Below are positions 55,380-64,000 of a stretch of 64,000 bases of DNA, one piece after another. The position numbers and the translations under genes are program-made. The stretch is from assembly GCA_031769625.1 (NCBI GenBank), contig JAUIMM010000534.1:9936001-10000000 (forward strand), read 5' to 3'. The notes under the pieces are model-generated. The model was not told where the DNA came from, did not search any database, and was given only the letters and a program-made list of their open reading frames with translations. Every line of letters begins with the position of its first letter. Positions within the stretch are counted from its first letter, which is position 1. This DNA is from Taudactylus pleione (lineage: Eukaryota > Chordata > Amphibia > Anura > Myobatrachidae).

Positions 55380-55548
55380 GGGTATTTGGTTTAATTTAGG
55401 GGTTTGGGTTAAGGTATTACGGATAGGGTATTAGGGTTGGTGTAGCAGTTTGGGTTAGGGTTAGTTTTGGGGTTAGGGTATTAGGGTTAGTTTTGGGGTT
55501 TGAGTTAGGGTTAGTTTAGGAGTTTGGGTTAAGGTATTAGGGAAAATA
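55380..55548. repeat. Degenerate TTAGGG-like tract
   Basis: GGGTTAGGGTTAGTTTTGGG, TTTGGGTTAAGGTATTAGGG and similar phrases, a drifted interstitial telomere-like repeat. Irregular spacing argues against true telomere DNA. Confidence 0.6.
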
Positions 55549-56260
55549 CAGTGCTATGGATTGTATGGGGGGGGGGGGGTGTCCCAAACCAGTATCTCAC
55601 CCCATGAGGTTTAAATCCGCTTCTGATCTCCAGGAGTGCTGGGTAGAGCCCCAGAGTGATGAAACTGGGAATTTGTGCCAGACCATGCCCCTTCCATGCG
55701 AGGCCATGTCCTCTCTTCGGGCGAGTGAACGAGGGGTCTATTTGCACTGGTTGGTCTCTTTTGTCTTTGGTGTTCTTATGTGCATTCCTTTTACTGTTTT
55801 ACTTTGTAATCTTTATGGGTCTTTTTTATATATTTTTGTATTTTTTACTTAATATTTGATGCCATGCTTCATTCAATAAAAAAAAAATTTTTTAATTATA
55901 TTTTATTTTTTAAACAATGTCATTGGTATTGAACTTGTGAAGACGAACACGCCTTTGTTAGCGTTATCTTCATATTTTTTCACTTATTGCTTTTAAGTCC
56001 AACTCAAAAATGAGCACCTTAAAGTAGATTTGTTCTAAAACATCCAAGCAGAATGCAGCAAATACCTAATTTGATTACAGTAAATATTGACTTTTACTAT
56101 TTAGAGTCATTTGACCTTCATTTGTAGGCTACTAAAACTACTGGCAGAGGTGGGATTGGTTGTTGTGAGCATGGCTGCAGCTTAAAGGGAGGTGTGTTTA
56201 TTCTCATGATATAATGAGAGAAGTCACCTAAAAAATGTATGTGTAAGTTGCAGCTGATTA
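55549..56260. other. Non-coding stretch
   Basis: Includes a G13 run at 55567 and an A/T-rich tract at 55870-55915. No gene recognised. Confidence 0.4.
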
Positions 56261-56262
56261 TA

Positions 56263-57912
56263 CAGTTATGTGCATAAATATTGGGACATTGACAGAATTT
56301 TCATATTTTGGCCTCTATTCACCACCACAATGGCTTTTAAATGAAACAAACAAGATGTGCTTTACCTGCAGACTTTCAGATTTAATTTGAGGGTTATTAC
56401 ATCCAAATTAGGTGAACGGTGTAGGAATTACAACGGTTTCTATATGTGCCTCCCACTTTTTAAGGGGCTAAAAGTAATGGGACAAACTAAACAATCCTAA
56501 ATCTAACTTTCACTTTGTAATACTTTGTTGCAAATCCTTTGCAGGCAATTACAGCCTGAAGTCTGGAACGCATAGACATCACCAGACGCTGGGTTTCATC
56601 CCTGCTGATGCTCTGCCAGGCCTCTACTGCAAATGTCTTCAGTTCCTGCTTGTTCTTGTGGCATTTTCCCTTCAGTTTTGTCTTCATCAAGTGAAATGCA
56701 TGCTCAATCGGATTCAGGTCAGGGGATTGACTTGGCCATTGCATAACATTCCACTTTTTAGCCTTAAAAAACTCTTTGGTTGCTTTTGCAGTATGCTTCG
56801 GGTCATTGTCCATCTGCACTGTGAAGCACCGTCCAATGAGTTCTGAATCATTTGACTGAATATGAGCATATAATATTGCCCAAAACACTTCAGAATTCAT
56901 TCTGTTGCTTTTGTCAGCAGTCACATCACCAATAAATACAAGGGAACCAGTTCCATTGGCAGCCATACATGCCCACGCCATGACACTACCACCACCATGC
57001 TTCACTGATGAGGTGGTATGTTTTGGATCATGAGCAGTTCCTTTCCTTCACCATCACTCTTCTCTTCCCATCACTCTGGTACAAGTTGATCTTTGTCTCA
57101 TCTGTCCATAGGATGTTGTTCCAGAACTGTAATGGCTTTTTTAGACGTTGTTTGGCAAATTCTAACCTGGTCTTCCTGTTTTTGTGGCTCACCAATGGTT
57201 TACATCTTGTGGTGAACCCTCTATATTCACTCTTGTGAAGTCTTCTCTTGATTGTTGACTTTGACACATATACACCTACCTCCTGGAGAGTGTTCTTGAT
57301 TTGGCCAACTGTTGTGAAGGGGTTTTTCTTCACCAGGGAAATAATTCTTCTGTCATCCACCACAGTTGTTTTCCGTGGTCTTCCGGGTCTTTTGGTGTTG
57401 CTGAGCTCTCCGGTGCGTTCTTTCATTTTAAGAATGTTCCAAACAGTTGATTTGGCCACACCTAATGTTTTTGCTATCTCTCTGATGGGTTTGTTTTGAT
57501 TTTTCAGCCAAATGATGGCTTGCTTCACTGATAGTGACAGCTCTTTGGATCTCATATTGAGAGTCGACAGCAACTGATTCCAAATGCAAATGTCACACCT
57601 AGAATCAACTCCAGACCTTTTACCTGCTTAATTGATAATGAAATAATGAGGGAACAGCCCACACCTGTCCATGAAATAGCTTTTGAGTTGATAGTCCCAT
57701 TACTTTTGGCCCCTTGAAAAGTGGGAGGCACATATAGAAACCGTTGTAATTCCTACACCGTTCACCTGATTTGGATGTAATTACCCTCAAATTAAATCTG
57801 AAAGTCTGCAGTTAAAGCACATCTTGTTTGTTTCATTTAAAAGCCATTGTGGTAGTGAATAGAGGCCAAAATATGAAAATTCTGTCAATGTCCCAATATT
57901 TATGCACCTCAC

Positions 57913-57914
<2 letters not shown>
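56263..57914. mobile_element. Tc1-like transposon 1, 1.65 kb, long inverted repeats
   Basis: Left end after TA: CAGTTATGTGCATAAATATT; right end, inverse complement: TAGTGAGGTGCATAAATATT, then GGGACATTGACAGAATTTTC on both sides. The inverted repeats exceed 200 bp and include ATATGTGCCTCCCACTTTT. Flanked by TA. The right end abuts a TA microsatellite. Confidence 0.9.
56487..57573 (-). pseudogene. Tc1 transposase, one frameshift
   Basis: Start MLSTLNMRSKELS at 57573. Helix-turn-helix: SVKQAIIWLKNQNKPIREIA with TLGVAKSTVWNILK; second part RPGRPRKTT and TTVGQIKNTL. Catalytic DD34E: ILWTDETKINLY, VQMDNDPKHTAKAT and SPDLNPIEHAF. The only visible break is a one-base shift near 57040 in a GA-rich stretch before AHDPKHTTSSVKHGG. 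This is a full-length enzyme of about 340 residues otherwise and probably recent. Confidence 0.9.
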
Positions 57915-57954
<40 letters not shown>

Positions 57955-57955
57955 C
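57915..57955. repeat. TA microsatellite
   Basis: TATATGTG followed by a run of TA dinucleotides; the Tc1 element ends in it. Confidence 0.9.
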
Positions 57956-58513
57956 ACTGTGATATGATCGGGGTAGGGGGTCCCTCTCCTGGGGTAGATG
58001 GACACAGCATCCAGGAAACAGCGCACCAGTCCAGGGTTCTCGTGCAAGCTGTTCGGAACCAGTTTTCATGGTGCAATATAAATAAAGTAAACAAAAGATA
58101 AATATAAATCCTAGCTTGTCTGGGCACTAACCAAACAAATTACTCCCTCTCTCATAGTGGCAGGGCCAACTGCTTCGCCACAAAACGTAGGCACAAACAC
58201 AGCACTTCCAAGTATATCACAGTGTCTCTGAACAAATCTGACTGTCTGGTCTCCCCAGGTGTATGAGACAAGGAGCCATACCTTGACACAGCTTATATGA
58301 GCCACTTCCAGGTGCAATTACTAATCAGCCTGCTCTCAGGCTGAAAGGCTCAACACCTGGAACGGCCTGTGGATGGAGCCCTCCCTTCTCTTCTCACATC
58401 CACACCCCCAGGACCCATTTTCTGGCTTTTTCAAAACTCGACACTCCAATCTGCCTAGCAAAACAGACTTCTCCTGGGGGTTTAAAACACATATGATAAG
58501 AATCTGGGACACA
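57956..58513. other. Unidentified spacer between Tc1 elements
   Basis: No gene. GATCGGGGTAGGGGGTCCCT and CACCTGGAACGGCCTGTGG-type sequence could come from an LTR, but no partner is present. Confidence 0.3.
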
Positions 58514-60131
<1,618 letters not shown>

Positions 60132-60162
60132 TATATGCCATCCAGCACTTTTCCAGTACTTC

Positions 60163-60169
<7 letters not shown>

Positions 60170-60200
<31 letters not shown>
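60170..60200. repeat. TA microsatellite, left of Tc1 no. 3
   Basis: About 15 TA units; Tc1 transposon 3 is inserted in it (the microsatellite continues at 61809). Confidence 0.95.
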
Positions 60201-60203
<3 letters not shown>

Positions 60204-61808
60204 TGCATCCGCCAAGTATTCACAACGCTTCACTTTTTCCACATTTTGTTATGTTACAGCCTTATTCCAAAATGGAATAAATAAATTTTTGTCCTCAAAA
60301 TTCTACACACAATACCCCATAATGACAACGTGTAAAACTTTTTTTTTCAATTTCTGCAATTTTTATAAAAAAAACAAAAACTAAGAAGTCACATGTACAT
60401 AAGTATTCACAACCTTTGCTCAATATTATGTTGATGCACCTTTGGCAGCAATTACAGCCTCCAGTCTTTTTGAATATGATGCCACACACACCTATCTTTG
60501 GGCAGTTTCGCCCATTCCTCTGTGCAGCACCTCTCAAGTTCCATCAGGTTGGATGGGAAGTGTCGGTGCAGAGGCATTTTCAGATCTCTCCAAAGATGTT
60601 CAATTGTATTCAAGTCTGGGCTCTGGCCGGGGCACTCAAGGACATTCACAGAGTTGTTCTGAAGCCACTCCTTTGATATCTTGGCTGTGTGCTTAGGGTC
60701 GTTATCCTGCTGAAAGATGAACCGTCGCCCCAGTCTGAGGTCAAGAGCGCTCTGGAGCAGGTTTTCTTCCAGGATGTCTCTGTTCTTTGCTGCATTCATC
60801 TTTCCCTCTATCCTGACTAGTTTCCCAGTTCCTGCCGCTAAAAAACATCCCCACAGCATGATGCTGCCACCACCATGCTTCACTGTATGGATGGTATTGG
60901 CCTGGTGATGAGCGGTGCCTGGTTTCCTCCAAACATAATGCCTGCCATTCACACCAAAGAGTTCAATCTTTGTCTCTCATGGTCTGAGAGTCCTTCAGGT
61001 GCATTTTGGCAAAATCCAGGCGGGATGCCATGTGGTTTTTACTAAGGAGTGGCTTCCATCTTGACACTCTACCATACAGGCCTGATTGGTGGATTGCTGC
61101 AGAGATAGTTGTCCTTCTGGAAGGTTCTCCTCTCTCCACTGAGGAATGCTGTAGCTCTGACAGAGTGACCACCAGGTTCTTGGTCACCTCCCTGACTAGG
61201 GCCCTTCTCCCCCGATCGCTCAGTTTAGATGGCCGGCCAACTCTAGGAAGAGTCCTGGTGGTTCCGAACTTCTTCAGTTTACGGATGATGGAGGCCACTG
61301 TGCTCATTGGGACCTTCAAAGCAGCAGATATTTTTCCTGTACCCTTCCCCAGATTTGTGCCTCAAGACAATCCTGTCTCGGAGGTCTACTGACAATTCCT
61401 TGGACTTCATTCATGGTTTGTGTTCTGACATACACTGTCAAGTGTGGGACCTTATATAGACAGGTGTATGCCTTTCAAAATCATGTCCAATCAACTGAAT
61501 TTACCACAGGTGGACTCCAATTAAGCTGTATGAACATCTCAAGGATGATCAGTGGAAACAGGATGCACCTGAGCTCAATTTTGAGCTTAATGGCAATGGC
61601 TGTGAATACTTATGTACATGTGATTTCTTAGTGCTTTTTTAAATTAAATTTGCAAGAATCTCAAAAAAACTTTTTACACGTTGTCATATGGGGTATTTGT
61701 GTGTAGAATTTTGAGGACAAAAATTTATTTATTCCATTTTGGAATAATGCTGTAACATAACAAAATGTGGAAAAAGTGAAGCGTTGTGAATACTTTCCAG
61801 ATGCACTG
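60201..61808. mobile_element. Tc1-like transposon 3, 1.6 kb, inside a TA repeat
   Basis: Ends CAGTGCATCCGCCAAGTATT and, inverse complement, CAGTGCATCTGGAAAGTATT, then CACAACGCTTCACTTTTTCC. Flanked by TA in a TA microsatellite on both sides. The end sequence matches a Tc1 group common in fish and, from memory, reported as horizontally spread among aquatic vertebrates. Confidence 0.9.
60452..61410 (-). pseudogene. Tc1 transposase, two frameshifts
   Basis: MKSKELSVDLRDRIVLRHKS, then a shift into KVPMSTVASIIRKLKKFG, PRVGRPSKLSDRGRRAL and LSKNHMASRLDFAKMH. Around 60960 the first catalytic block is scrambled: ETKIELFGVNGRHYVW is in frame after the shift but the preceding W-T-D is not. FQQDNDPKHTAKIS and GQSPDLNTIEHLW carry the second Asp and the Glu. 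Confidence 0.85.
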
Positions 61809-61838
61809 TATTTATATATATATATATATATGTATATA
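61809..61838. repeat. TA microsatellite, right of Tc1 no. 3
   Basis: TATTTATATATATATATATA then TGTATATAA; the continuation of the repeat at 60170-60200. Confidence 0.85.
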
Positions 61839-64000
61839 ACAAGCAATGTGACTCCCATAACAGTAATAGTAATGCTTGTATCAGAAAAAATTGAGCAGAT
61901 AAAATAGAGTGAGTTCCCCCTGAAAATGCAGATGCCAGCACAAGGCTATGCCAGCCAGGCTGGGTGTCACTATAGCAGAGAAAAATGGGGTCTCACTGCA
62001 ATACAGCTAGCTCTTGGCCAAGCTCAATTTCCTCGGGCAATCGCGTGATTACAGGTACCTTTTTTATGACTACCGGTACTCATAAAAAAATAAAAAATAA
62101 CCATAACTTTTTAGGCAACGCCCATATAGCTCTCGCCAACACTAGGAAGAAATTACTCCCGATAAAGTCAACATATAAAGTCAGAGACAAACTTGAGCCT
62201 CTGTGGAAGCTGCCTTGAAAATAATCCCTTTGTAACTAATTAACTACTTTTGAAACAACATACATCTTAATGTATAACCTGCATATCCTCACTATAACTA
62301 CTGTATAAGTACCTTTTACAATGACATCACCTTGGATCTTCTATAATTCAGTTTATGCAGTATATATGTGTATGAAAGGTCTAAAGGCCCCCATTGAAGT
62401 TGTTCTGTAGGTCATACACATCCTCATACAAATCCGCAGACTATGATTACATTTAGAGCTGCTTGCTCTCCATAAAGGTAACTGTATATTGCAAAGAAGC
62501 AAAAGAACAAATATAGTCTTACTGGTGCACTCTTGATAAATAGAAAAAGGAAATAAAAAAAAAGAGTATAGAATAATCTATAATAATACTTAACTTTTAA
62601 TATTTATACAATAAAATAGTGTATAATAGATACACTTATTATTACCCGGGATCACAAACAACAGACAACAAATAATCATAAAATACACATCAATAGTTAA
62701 TACAATATTGACATAATTATGGCGAAAATATTTTTCACACAGTTCCCTTGTGTAATCATAGAATCAAATGAATTAATTGAGATTAATTTATCAGGAAACC
62801 AGAATAGATACACCACACCTTCCTGACATGTAAAAAACTTACTTAGATGATCTCATTGAATATATTAGAGAACCAATCAAGCAATAAAAGTCAGAAATCA
62901 CAACAGCTGTACATTAAGCCAAAATTGTTGTACTAATAATCCCTAATATCACTGTCCCATTAGATTTAATTGGGAACACTAATACTTTATAACAGCTTTA
63001 TGCTCATGCTTGAAACTGATATGATTAAACATATAATTAGTACAAAGCATATACAATCTCTTGACCACTCCTGTCCCATCATAATAAAACCTGTAACAAA
63101 GTTCACTCTGGGAGGTCACAATCTAGTATCTCTAAATATTCAATAATAATACAGAGAAAGCCTGCTAAATGTGTAAATAAATATTTGAAGGTTAGAAGAT
63201 AATGAGAAATCCATACATATTAGTATAACAATATAGTAGTATAGATGAAACCTACTTTATATATAGCAAGGTACCACAGGGTTAAATCAGTGTGTTGTGG
63301 AAATTAGAGGAAAGCCTGGTGATAAGCTGCGTTTACACACCTTCTACTTTCCCTTATCTATATGAATAGCGAACAAGGGATGAGAGAGGAGTGAACCAGA
63401 ACTCCAGATAAATAACAGGTTAAGCGCTTCTGCTGTCCCCGCTCCTGACCTTATCTCCCCTCTGTTGCTATTAAAGGATTGCAGAGGGAGAGTGTCAGCC
63501 CGGCTTGAATGAGAGAGCGCTAGAGTGATAGGAAAAGAGGGGATACCTGATATAAGAGTTGTAGCGATAATGCAGTAGTAGCAGTAGTGAGCTGTAACTG
63601 GTGAGCAGCCCATCGCATATGACCGCGGGAGTACAGCTGCTCATGGTGTATCAGAATAGGGCTGGTTACATGTGGACAGCCCGTCAGATAGAACGTGCGT
63701 TTCACCTCTGCAGGCTTGGTCACCTGATCGCCGTAGGGTAAGCCTCTTTCTCACCCCCTCTATCTATGATCCAATCAGACTCCCTTATAGTTGAGTGATA
63801 CAGCTATATGCCAATCATTAAGCAAGTTCAGAGGAGCCAATCAGCCACAGTACATATAAAATATTTGGGGATTCCTTATCCTAATTAACATATGTAAACA
63901 AAAGACACGTAGTTTCAGCAGGACTTTTTTAAAATAAGATAGAATATAAAGATGACACCCAAAATAATTATTATAAACAAATTAAATAACATTCAAGGTC
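61839..64000. other. Unidentified A/T-rich sequence
   Basis: I see no protein domain, no transposon ends and no clear repeats in this stretch. The longest frames (89 residues or fewer) look accidental. GAGGGAGAGTGTCAGCC-type sequence near 63480 is more GC-rich and could be part of an unrecognised element. Confidence 0.4.

Noticed and set aside
55380..55548. True telomere or chromosome-fusion site
   Set aside because: Repeat is irregular and mixed with GGTTTGGG; more likely drifted interstitial sequence.

Overview
The window looks like intergenic DNA from a large vertebrate genome, most likely an anuran amphibian. This is inferred from the repeat mixture: a Ngaro/DIRS tyrosine-recombinase retrotransposon, a sushi-type Ty3/gypsy chromovirus, a Penelope-like element, PIF/Harbinger, hAT and Tc1 elements, and abundant GGGCCTGATTCAG and TTTACTAA MITEs. 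I recognise no host protein-coding gene. The species cannot be fixed from the sequence alone. Almost every long open frame belongs to a mobile element or is a by-product of a tandem repeat.

Layout. 1-2.1 kb: minus-strand Ty3/gypsy fragment (protease next to integrase) split by a Harbinger MITE. 2.1-7.1 kb: MITEs, including a hAT-type element at 5.16-5.97 kb with an 8-bp duplication. About 7.5-13 kb: plus-strand Ngaro-like retrotransposon (zinc-finger gag, RT, RNase H, probable recombinase remnant, SGNH hydrolase). 13.5 kb: Tc1 remnant. 14.4-22.3 kb: a complete-looking PIF/Harbinger transposon with a two-exon DDE transposase, a divergent four-exon Myb/SANT gene and a third, previously unexpected SANT-like gene. 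22.95-24.47 kb: hAT element with an 8-bp duplication. 25.7-31 kb: minus-strand sushi-type gypsy element, interrupted by a Harbinger-type MITE that is itself interrupted by another MITE. 31.9-41.1 kb: a composite Penelope-like element flanked by a 10-bp duplication. 42.6-45.6 kb: plus-strand Ty1/copia ruin carrying two MITEs. 46.3-51.3 kb: an odd zone with tRNA-like repeats and a very high density of TACAGTA/TACTGTA words. 52.4-53.3 kb: hAT MITE with a nested Harbinger MITE. 56.3-61.8 kb: three Tc1 elements in the same orientation. The last 2 kb show nothing I can identify.

How parts work together. The Harbinger transposase (17962-19084) and its SANT partner could in principle act on the nearby MITEs that share its GGGCCTGATTCAG end and 3-bp duplications. 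The TACWGTA words match the canonical excision scar of Tc1/Sleeping Beauty-type transposons (TA-C(A/T)G-TA). One MITE copy at 48.77-48.96 kb carries four such insertions compared with sister copies in this same window, which makes that zone the most unusual signal here.
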